In this document: piece by piece, positions 20,430 to 33,112 of the stretch
How positions within the stretch are numbered: the stretch's first letter is position 1
How the letters are laid out: each line of letters starts with the position of its first letter
Assembly: GCA_037074615.1 (NCBI GenBank)
Contig: CM073537.1
Location: 12,543,989 to 12,607,988 of the forward strand
Reading direction: 5' to 3'
DNA: 64,000 nucleotides
DNA from: Leucaena leucocephala
Lineage: Eukaryota; Streptophyta; Magnoliopsida; Fabales; Fabaceae
Notes under the pieces: generated by a model
Told to the model about the DNA's origin: nothing
Seen by the model: only the letters and a program-made list of their open reading frames with translations
The model's database searches: none
Translations under genes and position numbers: made by a program

Positions 20430-20989
20430 CAATAATCACATAAACTACTAAACAAAAATTTTTAATGCCCAAAACATTTTTAACACTCAAATCTTTCAGC
20501 TAGCATTAAAGTAGTTAAGTTGGACATCCAATATTCAGCAATTCATCACACAATACAATCAAGAAACAAAAGTCTTGTGATGAAAGATTGGATTATTCAA
20601 TTTTTTTTTGCATTCACTAGAAAAGAAACAAGAACGCACCATACTTAAACTTGACAGTGTCCTCACTGTCAGCAGATATATAGAAACAACAGCCCAAAAT
20701 ATAAGCAATGAAAAATAAGGGAGTCGCCATTAACCTACATTAAGGTCGACACAGGACAACATAGAGAGCTAATTTCCTTGCTAGAGCCATAGTGGTAGCA
20801 ATTAGATAACTCTATGGTCGTGACCAAAACACACAGTTACTCTCCAACTTACTCTAAACCATTTGTGAATCAAACCCACTTGGATAAATCTTCCAACTCA
20901 CCCCAAATTGTTTCCTAAAGCAAGTTAGCATGGAACTAAAAGCAAATTCATCATAAGCACACAATCACATTCCAATCATACAAAGTAAT

Positions 20990-23063
20990 TCAAGAATAAT
21001 TAAGTTGAAAGGATGGGTAAACTACTTTTCTTATTGTATAAGGGATAGTGTAAGATCCTGGATCTTGACACTTAACTGATAATTCAGCTTTAAACAGAGA
21101 TGACACATTAGCACTCACTTGAATTCTCTCAAGAGGCCTAAACTTTTTCTTATCAGTACACAATTCTTTAAAAAATTTAGCATACTTAGGATTCCTCTTA
21201 AGAAATTCAACCATGGGAATGTTTATTTCAAGTTTATTAAACAGAGTATATGCATCTTTTGTAAATTTATTGTTAATTTTCTTCTTTCTAGCAAAATAAG
21301 CTTTTAGAAAAAGGAGGTCTTTAGTACTTACCTCCTTACCTATAGGAATAGAGGCTCTTTGCTTGCTTGACTCAACTTTTTCTCCAGCTTGTTTCCCCTT
21401 ATAAGATGAACTTTGCACTACCTCTTTATCTTCTTGAAACTCTTACACTTCTTCTTATGCTTGTGAATTCTACTCTTGGTTTGCTCTCTTAGTCATGAGC
21501 TACTCCTCTTTAGTTCTCATATTTCCTGTGTTTCAAGGGTGACATTGGTGGACTCTGGATCTCAAGGTCTTCTCCATCTTTATTTGGTGTATCATACTAC
21601 TAAAAATGAACCTTTCTTCTACTCCTTAGTGATATAGCATTCAGAGCCTTCGGGTTGATTATAGTGTTCGAAGGAATGCTACCACTATTTTTAGCCTAAT
21701 ATCGCTCACAGTATTGGAGACTTCAGTTAGATGGTTAGAAATATCAGCATATTTAGAATTTAGCTCTTCAATTTTTCTCTATACATCTTTTTGGATGTTC
21801 TGAAGAATTATAGCTATGGAGATGAATTAACCATTATTCTCTTTCAGATTGTTATCTATATGGGTCATTCTACCATCCATATTGTTCATTTGTGTAGCCA
21901 TAATCTTCAAAAGTTAGGAGGTCTCATATGATCTTGGTGCTGCTAAAACATTAGGTTAAGCTAGTATAATGGGCCTTGAATTATTTTGATAGTTACTCGA
22001 GGAAGTACCACTGCTTTGGAATTGGTTGGGCCTATTGTCACTACTTCACCACCTAAAGTTCGGGTGATCTTTTCAGCCTGAATTATATGTTTTTGAATAG
22101 TGATCCCTCTTATGGAACTGATTGTCTCTCCCTTAATACATTACTGCTAGCTCTTCATATTGTCTGTAACATATACTAGTAGATGCATCATTAAACCACA
22201 TGACTAGCATCTTATAATTAGTTCTTGCAATATACCCACTACATGTACTTACTTTATAGAATATAGCTCCCATTCAAGTAGGCTCATTCTTTTATCTATT
22301 CGGTTGCTTAAAGTTGCTATCTCTGCTAGAATCTCCTTAGAGTTGCTCGAAGAAGAAGTGGGCATTCTCCTCAGATCCTTAGACTGGTAGTCCTTATTAG
22401 CCATTTTCTGGAATAACGCCCAACTTGCATGTGGGGTTTTATCTTTTAAAGAACTATAGGCAGCTATATTCAAGGATACATTGTTATGAGGCAGTAGATT
22501 ATCAAAGAATATGTCTACGAAATTAGACTTGGTAATGTTATGATGTGGACATCGAGCTAACAAATTAAGAAACCTTGTTCAGTATTCATGTAATGACTCT
22601 CCGTCCTCTTACAGCATATTTGTGATCTATTTCTTCATATGGGTAGTCTTGGAAGCTAGGAAGAACTATTCTAAGAATGTTGTCTTTAACTAATCCCATG
22701 TAAGAGTGGTAAAATGATTCAGTAGATTATGAAGCCACTCTTTTGCCTTCCTCTCCACAGTGAAGTAGAAACACTTCGCAAGGCATTATCTAATGTAGTC
22801 ATTGGAGGCTTCATAGAAGAACAGATCATGTGTATAGTTTGAAGGCGTCGATGCAGACATTCTCCTACAAAACCATGAAATTTAGGTAAGGCTGCAATCA
22901 AAGCTCCTTTAATTTTAAAATTAACTTCATCAGTGTAAAAACTGTAAGGATCATAATTCATATGCGAATCATTTATTTCCCAAACACTCCTATTATCTTC
23001 AACATTATTAGGTATTTCATTGTCTCCCTATCCATTATGCCCATTAGGATTAATCTCAGCCAT
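20990..23063 (-). pseudogene. gag: Athila-like gag / pre-protease pseudogene
   Basis: The frame begins MAEINPNGHNG at 23063, with an in-frame stop soon after. Then FKIKGALIAALPKFHGFVGE and HMICSSMKPP near 22790-22900 (retrotransposon gag core), CPHHNITKSNFVDIFFDNLL near 22550, and an intact 142-codon piece 21418-20990 containing NIPMVEFLKRNPKYAKFFKE and DPGSYTIPYTI, the segment that precedes the protease in Athila-type polyproteins. Several frameshifts and stops separate these parts. The protease DSG/DLG motif and pol are not found downstream. Confidence 0.75.
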
Positions 23064-23344
23064 ATTAGGAATATCTAATAGAATCTCTAAATTAAGTCCA
23101 ATTTTAGACCCTATACACTAGAGGATAAACTAGATTATGTTGATCTCACCTCTTCTTTAGCTACAACTTCACTAGGTCCTTGTTTTGTAAATTGTCTTAT
23201 AAGTTTCCTAAGTGACCTCTCAATTTCAGGATCAAAAGACACTAAGGGTTCAGTTTTTCTATGCAGGCAATACAGAAATAATTAGGAAAAATAAACATAT
23301 AATCAGAATCAGACACAAATTCCACAGCCAAAAAACCCAGTATA

Positions 23345-23589
23345 GTCATGACAAAAAGGTCTTTAGGTTGTGACCCCTAGTCACAGAGAGTAAAAATCTT
23401 AAAAAATAGATGTTAGGTCACGATAAAAGATGTAAAAGGTCACGACGTTTTATAATATAGTAAAACTCGTTAAACAGTTTATTTTGGTCGCAACAAAAAT
23501 AGCTTACAGTCATGACTAAATTTCACAGAGACACTCTAAAAATTTAGCAACTCAGTTTAGTCATGACTAAACAAGGAATTGGTCGCGAC
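23345..23589. repeat. Phased GTCGCGAC palindrome cluster
   Basis: Eight sites start at 23345, 23367, 23417, 23439, 23487, 23509, 23560 and 23582, spaced 22, 50, 22, 48, 22, 51, 22. Most copies are decayed (GTCATGAC, GTTGTGAC, GTCACGAC); the last is exact. It lies between the PBS and the gag start side of the Athila-like element. Confidence 0.8.
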
Positions 23590-24150
23590 TAATAAACATA
23601 GATTAGCAAATTCACAGAAATTAGAAATTTTAACCCCTTAACTCATCCCAATGTACCCAGAGACTTATGAACAATCTCCAAAACATTAATGTAAGTGAAG
23701 AATGATTCAATTCAAAGTTAATGGACTTGAAAATCTCAGTTAATGCATAATCAAGTAGAGTATGATGGATCAGCCAGACCAAACTCTAAAGAGTAGAAAA
23801 TGAATAATGCTATGAAATAATGCAAATGCCAAAACAAAAGAAAATAAGATATTTGTTTATGTTTTTGAAAATTTTTTATAACATACAATGAAAATAACAA
23901 AACTAAAGTTCAAATTGAAAGAAAATAAGAGTATGATGGATCAGCCAGACCAAACTCTAAAGAGAGAAAAATGCATAATGCTATGCAATAATGTAAATGC
24001 CAAAGCAAAAGAAAATAAGATATTTGTTTCTATTTGTAAAATTTTTTTATGAAATACAATGAAAATAATGAAACTAAAGTTCAAATTAAAAGAAATGACT
24101 CAGGCCAATAATGCATTCGGCAACTAATTGCTAGAGAACCATTAAACTGG

Positions 24151-24169
24151 CTCCCCATAAATGGCGCCA
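24151..24169 (-). other. PBS complementary to tRNA-Asp
   Basis: Minus strand TGGCGCCATTTATGGGGAG, one base inside the 5' LTR. The plant tRNA-Asp(GUC) 3' end predicts TGGCGCCGTTGCCGGGG; the first seven bases match exactly and the remainder shows a few, mostly G/C-to-A/T, changes. Confidence 0.75.
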
Positions 24170-24170
24170 T

Positions 24171-25710
24171 TGAAATTTCCTAAGATTGTCTCCATCTCGT
24201 GTTTCAAAAATAAAGATAGCACCCAATAATGTAGTATAAAGAACAACCCTATCGTTCTTCTCGAGCATCTTTTAAGTTGGAATCCTAACAATTGTTAAAC
24301 GAAAGCATTGAAATCCTGAGTACAAGCAAGGGTTTTGAGTTTGATTGAACATTGAGGTAATAAAAAGTAAGGGTGCAGTGAAAGTAAATGTTTTTGGTCT
24401 TTTAGATTAATGTGAAAATGGTATGATTTGTAGAAGAAATATGATAAAAACACCTCTTGATGATGAAAACATAGCTTTCCTAGCTTTTAATTTGACTTGG
24501 GAGTTATAAAATCACTAATTCTTATATGAATCCTCAATCAATCGATTGAGTCTAGTTCATTACTGAGTTTAAAAATCACTCTAATCAAAGTTGAATTGAA
24601 AACCCCTTAGTGCTTTGTTGGAAAGCCACTTAGATTGTAATTGGAATCAGATGACATGAAACACATCGATTAACTATCAATCAATAGCTAAAGATGCTAA
24701 TCAATTGAATCAACTATTAACAATCATCAACAATCATTCAACTAACCAAAAATAAATTGAATATATATATGAAGTTCATAAATCATATCATCTAATTCAA
24801 TTACAAATGTAAAATCTAAGAAATAATCAATCAATAATTCAATCCTCATACAAATCATGAAATCCCTAAATCTATAAATCTTAAAACATGTATAAATGTA
24901 GATTAAGACAGAAACTCCCCCATTGTTGTCCATAAACTCAAGCTACGTTGTCCATCACCAAGAGGCTAGGAAATATAGCCTTTCATGGCTTTGACCATGC
25001 TGTAATCACAATATGAGGATGTTGGCATAAGATTTAAAGGAAAAGATGATGGAAGGATGAATAGAAGGATGGTAGGAATGATTTAATTGGTGTAAAAGTG
25101 GATAAATCAGTGGAAAAATGAAGAAAAGTGGAAGATTGGTTTAAAGGTTGATGAGAGAAGTTGAGAGAATGAGATTAGCTTGTTCTTAGCCTAATCTAGC
25201 AATAATCCATGCTCTTCCTTCGTGGCTGCTTCTTCTTTTGCCTTAGTTACAGAGTGACCTAAATGAAAATGAACAGCTTCACTAACTGTCTATTCTAGTC
25301 ACGACCATGTACATATTTATGTTCACAACCTGGGAACACAGAGAATCTCCCAGAAGAAATTAGGTCGCGACCAGTGGACTTTAAGGCCGCGACTAAAGAT
25401 CCTAGAAGCTAAATTTCCCGTTTTTATCCCCTTTGTCTTATAGTTTCTTCTCTACTATACTTTAGGTCCTGCAGTTTCTTCCAAATACCTACAAATCAAA
25501 ATCAAAACTCCTTGTAAAGGCCAAGCTAATTACAAAGCAAAATATTTATAGTAGCGAAAGAATAATTGGCATTTTACACTTCAAAAAGCATATTGCCATT
25601 AAAAATCAAATATTGTCATGAAAGTATAGTTGTAAGCTTAAACTGGAGGTAAACATTTTACAAAACCCTAGAAAATGCCAAAGAAACCATATATAATTTA
25701 TATTTTATCA
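24171..25710 (-). repeat. 5' LTR of the Athila-like element
   Basis: 1540 bp from TGAAATTTCC to TTTTATCA (TGATAAAA... on the coding strand). It is flanked inward by the tRNA-Asp-type PBS. It carries GTCGCGAC-type sites at 25298, 25322, 25364 and 25386. It also preserves the empty site of the solo LTR found in its partner. Confidence 0.85.
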
Positions 25711-26007
25711 AGTTCCTAAACTTTTCTTTATGCAGTGTACTGTGACCTTGAGTCTGCCATCAGGAATTATTTTCTGGTGAATTATTGTGGCACCTGGTTA
25801 CACGATAGCATGAGAGATAAAAGTTGTAGTCCTTTGTGTGTCACAATATAGAGACCACACTCTCTCCATTGTCCTTAGTGTGCTCAAGGGTAAGGTCAGG
25901 ATTAGATGCTTGGGAGATAAACTTCTCCTTATTGGCGTTTCTATTCCTACTTGTCACCGTAGAAGAACCTAAAAATATAAATGAAACTAGTCAAGACAAA
26001 ATACATG

Positions 26008-27390
26008 TTAAATGTCCATTGAAAAGAAGTAAATAAATATTTTTACATCTGAAATTTTGCTGGGTATGGGGAAGCCTATCATCATCATGGCCTGCTGAAG
26101 CCTGTCACCCATAAGCTCATTGACTCTAACATTCATCTCATAGCGCATCCTTTTCAATTGTGCTTGATGCTGTGTAGCAAGTTTATCTCGAACTTTTTGT
26201 AACTCATCTTTGGATATCATGTCTGTGGAAGGTGCGCTTCTTCTTTAAGAGGCTGAGCCAAAAACCTCTTTATGTATCACTCCTTTTGGGGCCCCTCTCA
26301 CTCGACCTGGGGGTCAAGGGTCTCAATAGCTATCTTCAAGATGTCTATTCCTTCTTTAGGAATGAAATACCCTTGGAATGCCTGTTGCTCTAATGCATCC
26401 TACAATATATACAAGTAACCAAGTTAAAATAAATAAGAGCAAGTAATAATGTATAAATTCTTAGTATTTAAATTAATTAATTACAATCCTCTCAGCAACT
26501 GTAGTAACCTCTAGAGTGATGTATTGTATCTTCTTCACCCTCGCAGCCTTCTATTTTTGTAGGAGAGATGGATGATGGATAGATAAAGAAGGGGTATGAG
26601 GTACTAGGGTTTGATATAGTAGCTTATTGCATAGCCTGTAATTGCTCTTGCATTATTTTTCTCTTAAGGACATTGTAGCCCCTCAAGACATTAATGGTGG
26701 TACATATTCTTCTTGGCTATTTATTGATTCCTCTTACAAATAGCCTATAAAAATGAAACAAATTAGATTACTTAATTAAAATGTACATTCATTACTAAGT
26801 TAACTAAAATATAAGTTTATATCGCACTCAAACCTTATAATTTGCCTTTTCCCACCGTTCATGAAATAATGCCCATGCTTCGTCACTATTATTGTGGTAT
26901 GTGTCCTTTGGATGCTTCCCCATCTTACTGCCTTGGAGGTAGTCCTTTACAAGGTTTGACTTAAAATCCCTCAACTATTCATCATATTGCTTAAGATACG
27001 ATACTTCATGCTTGAAATGGTAGGAATATCAAAATTTTATCCGTAAAGTAAAAAAAATGTGATCAAGCTGTGATAAGGGACGAAATCATGAATAACTAAA
27101 GTAGATAGGTGGAACATAGAATTAGAAATGTACCAAAATATCCTCCTATATCATATCCTTGTCTTTAGGGTCGACCGCCTTCTAGTTGGCATACGCTAAC
27201 CTAGTCTTAGTATATATTATATGGCCGACATAATTGTTAAATGATAACCTATTTTTACTAGTTGCCTTCATGTCAGGATCAAACTCTACTAGCAACTTTT
27301 TGGGATGTATCCCCTTATTTGTCTTAGAGACCCATTTCATATGGGTCAGGCCTCTTCCTCTCTTCTTCCCTTACTGACCAGAACCTGAAC
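26008..27390 (-). pseudogene. CACTA transposase-associated gene remnant (Transposase_24 / TNPA-like)
   Basis: Minus-strand pieces in order: a basic start GKKRGRGLTHMKW near 27340, then RLSFNNYVGHIIYTKTRLAY, KDYLQGSKMGKHPKDTYHNN and EAWALFHERWEKANYK near 26850-26930, IPKEGIDILKIAIETLDPQ near 26340, and a coiled C-terminal segment VRDKLATQHQAQLKRMRYEM (26220-26008) with GDRLQQAMMMIG. The order and motifs match plant En/Spm Ptta-type proteins that bind element ends. Stops and likely introns interrupt it. It supports the CACTA assignment of the surrounding 12.7-28.6 kb. Confidence 0.65.
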
Positions 27391-28555
27391 CTGAATAAAG
27401 ATAAGAATATGATACAACTAACCAGTAATAGAAAAATACTATTTGCTACTGAAAAACAAGTTAAGAGTAGAAGAATGCTATTTATTTATAACAAACAAGG
27501 ACCAAAAAATTATGTGTAAATTAACCATAAGGATATAGAAATTGACTATTACCTAATATACATGTGCATTATTATTACGGAGGGAGTTAATGATGATAGA
27601 GATAGTGAATGATAATGAGAACGATGATGGAGTTCACCGAAAATAGGTGGAAAATGATGGAAAATGCCTTTCATCCAAGTCTATAGTGGTGGGGTAGAGA
27701 ACGGGACCACAAGAAGTTGTGTGAAAAATAAATTTAAAAATCACAAGAAATTAGGTTTTTGAATTTTTTTGGGCTTTTTACAGCAATTTTGATAAAAAAT
27801 GCCATTAAAGATACTTTTAACGGTGGTTTTATATAGTGATTTAATAAAATCGCTATTAAAAGTCTGACATTTAGCACTCCAGAAGTTCTATGAAAGACTT
27901 TATATGGCAGTTTTAATAAAACCGCCGTTAAACTAGTTAGAAAATATTCTAATTAACTAGTTTGACTATTCTTTAGAAAATATTTTGACTGACTATTCTT
28001 TATATTTTGAAAGTTTTATCATCCCATCCCATCTGCCAGCGCTAAAAAGGAGATCAAAGAAAGGTAAAGCCTTTCAATCAGATGAAGCATAGTCATCATC
28101 TAAGTTTTATGGGTCATATGGGTCATCTACAGGTAGTGGAACTGCCGCTTGGAAGGTTCTCTATATGAAGAGAGAGCTCTTCAACTAAGTTCTTCAAATT
28201 ATCCATTCAGATTATCAATTCTTCTAGACGTTTGAGGAGGTCTGGAAATAAGGAAGGCATCGGGTCAGGGAGATGATGCTATTTGAAGAAAGATGAAAAG
28301 GAGAGTAAGACACAGACGATACAAGGAAGTAGAACAAAAAGTATAGTAGAAGGGTATTTAAGATTGAGGAAAAATGATTCCTAAGAGGTACAAGCAGACT
28401 GTTGACCTTCCCTCATGATGGCTAGAGACATTAAGAATCGAAGAGGCAAGAGATTTACACTTTCTTTCTATAGATAGGGCATGAAGAGGCAAAGGCGAGA
28501 AAGTGGTGAAGTCAGAATGATTAACTTATAACGTTGGTTTTTCTAAAAACCTCCT

Positions 28556-30510
28556 TGATTAGTAAGATGCAATCTTGGTCATCCATCTAAGCTTATAATA
28601 TCTTGAAATATTAAAGGGCATAATGGTGTAATAAAGCAAAAACTTTGCCTATAAATACCCCTCTATTCAATAACATGGCAATGCATTGGTACCATAGGGA
28701 AACTCTTGCAAAATGATTTCTCAAAGCTAGATGATGCAATTTAAGGCCTAATTAAGCAAGGATTCAAGGCAGGATTTTCTCCTAGGCCCTTAATCTTATA
28801 GTTTAGAGGTTTAATTATTAGATTAAATGGTTAAAAATTATGTTAATAGTCCTTTCATGCTGTTGGACGTGATCTGGTTCCATTAGGAAAGGAAGAGTTT
28901 GATGTCATAAATTGGTGCAAGTTAGAATAGATAGGATTTGAGTAGTTCTAGCTTGTAATTGATTGAATTACATGACTTGGTAACTCTTGGGGATGCCATG
29001 GCCTGGCTAGATTTTGTATCCTAGGATGTGATTTTGATGATTCTAAGGATTCAAAAGGATTTAAAAAGAAAAATTATGTGGAACTAAGTTGAGGAAGTGA
29101 AGTTGGAAGCATGAGAATCAAAAGTGGCATTTTGGCACCAAGATAGGGCATTTTTTGGTTAGCACTGATTCATTGGAAAGGAGTATGATTTTGATAAATC
29201 CAAGCTCATATTTGGATTACGCATGGAAAATTTTGTAGGATTGGCCTATAAGAATGATTTTTATAAAGCTATAATACTAATCTTAAAATTAAGAGAAAGA
29301 GTTAAGTTAAGAGAGATAGTCTTGACTATGATGTAACCTCTCGGTCCTAATGAGTTATATGATTAATGTGAATATGTTTAGGACGTTGAGAAATACAAGA
29401 GGATGTTTGGATGAGGTTGACTGAAAGCTTATATAGTTGGAAAGCTTAGGAAGCAAGTGGAAATCTAAAGGATAAAGCTTAATGTACAAAGTAGTAGACT
29501 TACCCATTTATGTGCTTGATGTGGTATGCTTATGTGTTAAGATATTTAAGTTGATTGAATGATGTTGTGACATGATAAGTGTTGTTGAAAATGTTACCTA
29601 TAACATGCTTTACATGTCCATACATTTTATACAAAACATAAAGCATGATGGCATGTCACTAACTAAAGTAAGTTTAGGTAAAATGACATATCATGCATTA
29701 ACATCCATCTTGCGTATGTAAGTAGTCATGTTTACTAATAAGATTCCCCAAAATCTCACCCTCCCTTAAACAACCAATATAGGTCAATCATGAAGGAATA
29801 TGTATGCATGAAGAAGAGCCAAATGAATGGAAGAGAAAAGTTGACAATTCAATGTTCTAACATGTGCTGTATGATTTTCCCATTTATGTAATTATTGTAT
29901 AATATGCCAATATATATAATGGAAATGTATGGAATGTTCACATGATGAATATGAATGTATGGGAAGTCAATAGGATGGTTTATGCATGCTAGAATAATTA
30001 ATGAGGATTATGAAAGAAAGTGGTGATAGTAAAAACGTAGGTCCTAAAGCAGTTTTATTCTAACTCCAGTTTGACCTAACAAATGAATGAGTTAAACCAC
30101 AAAATTTGGTGATCACATAGTACACATCCCAAGATTTAAAATCATGGGTAGTTTGGCCTATTTGGATGTGTGTTCTAAGACAAATGAATTTCTAAAATTG
30201 GAGCTTAGAATGTGGAAGTTCAAGAAAATACCATAGTAATAGTAATTTTAAACGAATTAACTATATTGATTGCTCCAATAAAACTCCAGATTTATATTTT
30301 CTCCTTAAATAGAAATGAAAGAGCTTCAAGTAGAAATTTGGAGCACCTCTATACAATTTTTTATAATTAATTATTATTTTTCAAAGTCCGATTGCCAAAT
30401 TTAGAAAATGAACAATGAATAGTATCCGAGGACCAAATTGTAATTTTTTGGCCTAAGTAAAGCTTCTGTGTTCCTAATTTCTTCCAAGCACATACTTTGT
30501 GGGTGTTTCA
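28556..30510 (+). mobile_element. Truncated gypsy LTR (same superfamily as the 2.9-kb LTRs)
   Basis: It contains a CCTATAAATACCCC core promoter near 28650, a long non-coding transcribed region resembling that at 61,270-62,050, and ends GGGTGTTTCA at 30510, like the TTTCA ends of the 2.9-kb LTRs. The 5' part of U3 is missing or diverged at the junction with the CACTA element. No target duplication is seen. Confidence 0.5.
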
Positions 30511-30832
30511 CAATAGGGAAGTCAGATATTGGAACATAACAAATACACTAAAAAGAAGAAAGTAGAGAACACTAGAGTAAAGGCAATGTTCTGCTGACCT
30601 TTGTATCTAAAAAATGAGAGAGCAACCACATATGAGAATATACCCGTTTGAGGCTTCAAAAATGTCTCCCTCCCTCAAAAAGCACAATATTATAACTGTT
30701 CTATGTAATTCAAATCATATTGGGGAATATTACAGTTATCTACCCATGATTTATTTTATTCTTATTCAGGCCCCAACTTAAATGGGTTTGGGCCTAATCC
30801 ACTAAGGGTGGATCAGAGCCCATATTCCAACA
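30511..30832 (-). repeat. 3' LTR of the Ty1/copia element (truncated)
   Basis: It matches 52340-52604: shared words include CACATATGAGAATA, AATTCAAATCATATTGGG and CAGGCCCCAACTTAAAT. Its U3 start TGTTGGAATATGGGC is on the minus strand at 30832. About 60 bp at the other end are lost at the junction with the gypsy LTR. Confidence 0.7.
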
Positions 30833-31350
30833 TCTCCCACTCATATTTGCTGGATTAAGAATCATAAGTCTAGTCTCCTTCTCTTCCTTCTTTCATACTA
30901 TGTGTTTTGCCATGATCACATGGGCATGACATCTTCTTTTAGGCACTTGCACTAGGAATCTCTTTTACGGAGACCAGTACAAGACAACATTTGCATAGCT
31001 TGATTTGATATTATGCCTCTATTATCCTAGATTTACCCACGTATACTTTGTCATGGTCAATCTAATCCTTCTCGAGTCCGTACTTGACTCAAATTGCCTT
31101 TCTTATATGCTCAGTGTCAACACTTATGAATAACTGAACATCATAAAGGACATTTCACATACACTTGCTTAGACGTGTACATGCCAGGCAATCTTCTTTT
31201 TGCCCATGTATCACTTTAATATGGATCAATCACTTTCCTAGTATAGTACCTTAGATCACATCTATCATGACTATATGATATATGCTAAAGTAGTAGCCAT
31301 TAAAGCATATCTTGGTGATATTGTCAAAGTCAAAGGACACCACAGAAGGG
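30833..31350 (-). other. Copia polypurine tract and 3' non-coding region
   Basis: The minus-strand sequence immediately before the 3' LTR is GAGTGGGAGA, a good PPT. The rest is non-coding and matches no gene I recognise. The junction with the next LTR is not sharply defined. Confidence 0.5.
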
Positions 31351-33112
31351 TTGTTCCTTCCCTGGACTCACACAACAATGAAGCAGGGATTTTTAGAGGG
31401 AGAATAGTTGAACCAAATGTTAATGGAGGTTAATTGCTGGAATTGAAGGATTAAGAAGAGCTGAAACTTTTAGTGCACTGAAGGTATTTTAATGTGAAAC
31501 AAGTGTTGGAGTTGTTAAGTCATGAATTAAGGCCTTTAAGAACATATTGAGCTTACTATTTTGAAAATTGAAGTATAGTATGTGTTTGGTAAAATGTGTG
31601 AAAGAAAGAACTATAGGTTATTTGAGCAGCTTAGGGTGGTTGATTATATTATTGACTTAAAGGATGATTTAGTAATATTTTGAAGAAGATATTAGAATGA
31701 TGTTTAGAATAATGTAAATAAAATTATGGTTTCTGAATGTTAACTTATAGAATGTTTTATTTTCAGGAAATCTAGGGACATATGGAGAGAGTATTATTCC
31801 AAAGCTTAGAGTTAGAGTAAGTTGTATTGGTGTATTATAGGTGAGTGAATAACGTCCCCTAAAAATGATATTTTTAATAATAACTTGTTATTTGATATGT
31901 TCCATTTAAAATGTTAATTTTGTAAGTATGATTTGCTAAAGGCATGGTTATATGAAATAATGATTTTGATTACGATTATTGGTTTCTCTTTCCAATTAGT
32001 TTATGGTATGATTATGTTAATGTATGAAAAGGAATAAAGAAACTTTTGTAAAAGACTGTTGTAAATGTTACATCGAGTTGATTTTCACTATGAAATATTC
32101 TTATGTGAATTTCATTATTTGAATAATTATTCTAGAGGAATTGAATAAATCTTCTGAGATTTTATTTTGATGATCATGCTGGGGTTTCATGATTATGAAA
32201 TATTATTTGTGAAATTCTTGCGTTGGAATGTGTTGTAATCATTTAATGCTAAATTGACCCCATGCATGCTTGGAAAAGTTTTAAAGAGGATGGAATACAG
32301 AACGCTGGTTATAACAGCAGTACTGTTAGTCCTTGGTGCACCATGGTTAAACCCTAGCTCGATGGATATTCGTGGGCTTTATACTCACGCCGGATATCTG
32401 TGGGATTTATTCTCACGCCTGTTATTCGTAGGTCTTGTACTTGCGCCTGCTATTCATGGGTTTCATACTTGCACCTATTTTGTGGCTTCGAGCTGCGTCG
32501 GATTGGTTGGTTACGCTCGTGGACTGTGTGTCCACGCCTGTTTTCATTCTGTTAAAGTCCTACAGGAAACTGATTGATTTGAAATGATGGTTTTAAATGG
32601 TTTTTCCTAAAATAAAGTGTTTTTTCGAAATATTTGTACTGAATTACAAAATGTTATGATTTACATTCAAACATGTTAAAATTGTTTGTTTCCGCATTTT
32701 AAACTATATTTTTGGGACATTATTCACAAGTAGATTATTTTGGCTTCAAATAGTGTTGTTGACCCTGATCCTCCAGTTGAGCAGGGAAGAGCCTCACTTC
32801 CTATCCGCAGTATTGATTTTGGAAACATCCGATTATAATGTAAATATAAGTTTATGAAATATTTGTATGATTTTGTATGAAATATATGTCTGTATGTGAT
32901 TTGAAACATTCACAGTCTATTGTAGGATTTTTGAAAGGTTGGTTATATAAAAACAATCCTGCCAAAATTCCTACAGATGACTTGACTTTTGATTTAAATG
33001 GAAAGATAAATTATGATTATTATTTTAAACGTTTTATTTTGGTTTAAAGCTTAAGGAATGTGAATTTATTCATATTCTGTGCCGGTCACGACTCAAATTT
33101 CGGGACGTGACA
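31350..33112 (+). mobile_element. Gypsy-type LTR ending CGGGACGTGACA
   Basis: The right end CGGGACGTGACA at 33112 has the GGG(T/A)CGTGACA form typical of LTR 3' ends in Del/Tekay-type gypsy elements. Internally there are four 28-bp hairpin-forming tandem units (32365-32476). The following sequence from 33113 is CACTA-like and aligns with 13317 onward, so the LTR seems inserted in a CACTA copy. The left end is approximate and no TSD is found. Confidence 0.45.
32365..32476 (+). repeat. Four 28-bp tandem units containing CGTGGG...CTCACG hairpins
   Basis: Units begin GATATTCGTGGG, GATATCTGTGGG, TTATTCGTAGG and CTATTCATGGG. Each ends in a CACGCC or variant, so each can form a short stem. A related CGTGGACTG...CCACGCCTG copy follows at about 32518. 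Confidence 0.7.

Larger units (their letters stand above)
19039..20989 (-). other. Non-coding 3' interior of the Athila-like element with GTCGCGAC sites
   Basis: No RT, RNase H or integrase similarity is visible on either strand. It holds a pentanucleotide repeat at 19421-19447 and GTCGCGAC-type sites at 20256, 20278, 20327, 20349, 20400, 20422 and 20817. A purine-rich GTATGGGGAAT just outside the left LTR is a weak PPT candidate. Confidence 0.5.
14546..25710 (-). mobile_element. Athila-like Ty3/gypsy retrotransposon, gag-only, with nested solo LTR
   Basis: Two related LTRs of about 1.53 kb (14546-19038 including a nested insert, and 24171-25710) flank a 5.1-kb interior. On the minus strand the PBS next to the right LTR matches tRNA-Asp, as in Athila-type elements. 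The interior carries only gag and pre-protease remnants (20990-23063); I find no RT or integrase, so this is a non-autonomous derivative or decayed copy. No convincing target duplication is visible (AATGC left, AGTTC right). Two clusters of the GTCGCGAC palindrome lie in the interior and one in each LTR. It is inserted in the CACTA element. Confidence 0.8.
12679..28555 (-). mobile_element. Degraded CACTA (En/Spm) transposon with nested retroelements
   Basis: The left end (CTAGTCTAGAAAAAAAGGC near 12681) resembles the CACTACTAGAAAAAA terminus seen at 35295. Both flanks carry short subterminal repeats of the AACGGTGGTTTT / ACCGCCGTTAAA type (12720-12960 and 27780-28550). The segment 27560-28555 is a diverged copy of 33620-35120, which ends in a clear CACTA terminus. 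Internal coding remnants resemble CACTA proteins. The element is interrupted by the Athila-like retrotransposon at 14546-25710. The right end is truncated, so boundaries are approximate. Confidence 0.6.

Noticed and set aside
14541..25715. Target-site duplication for the Athila-like element
   Set aside because: AATGC on the left and AGTTC on the right do not match, so no duplication is claimed.
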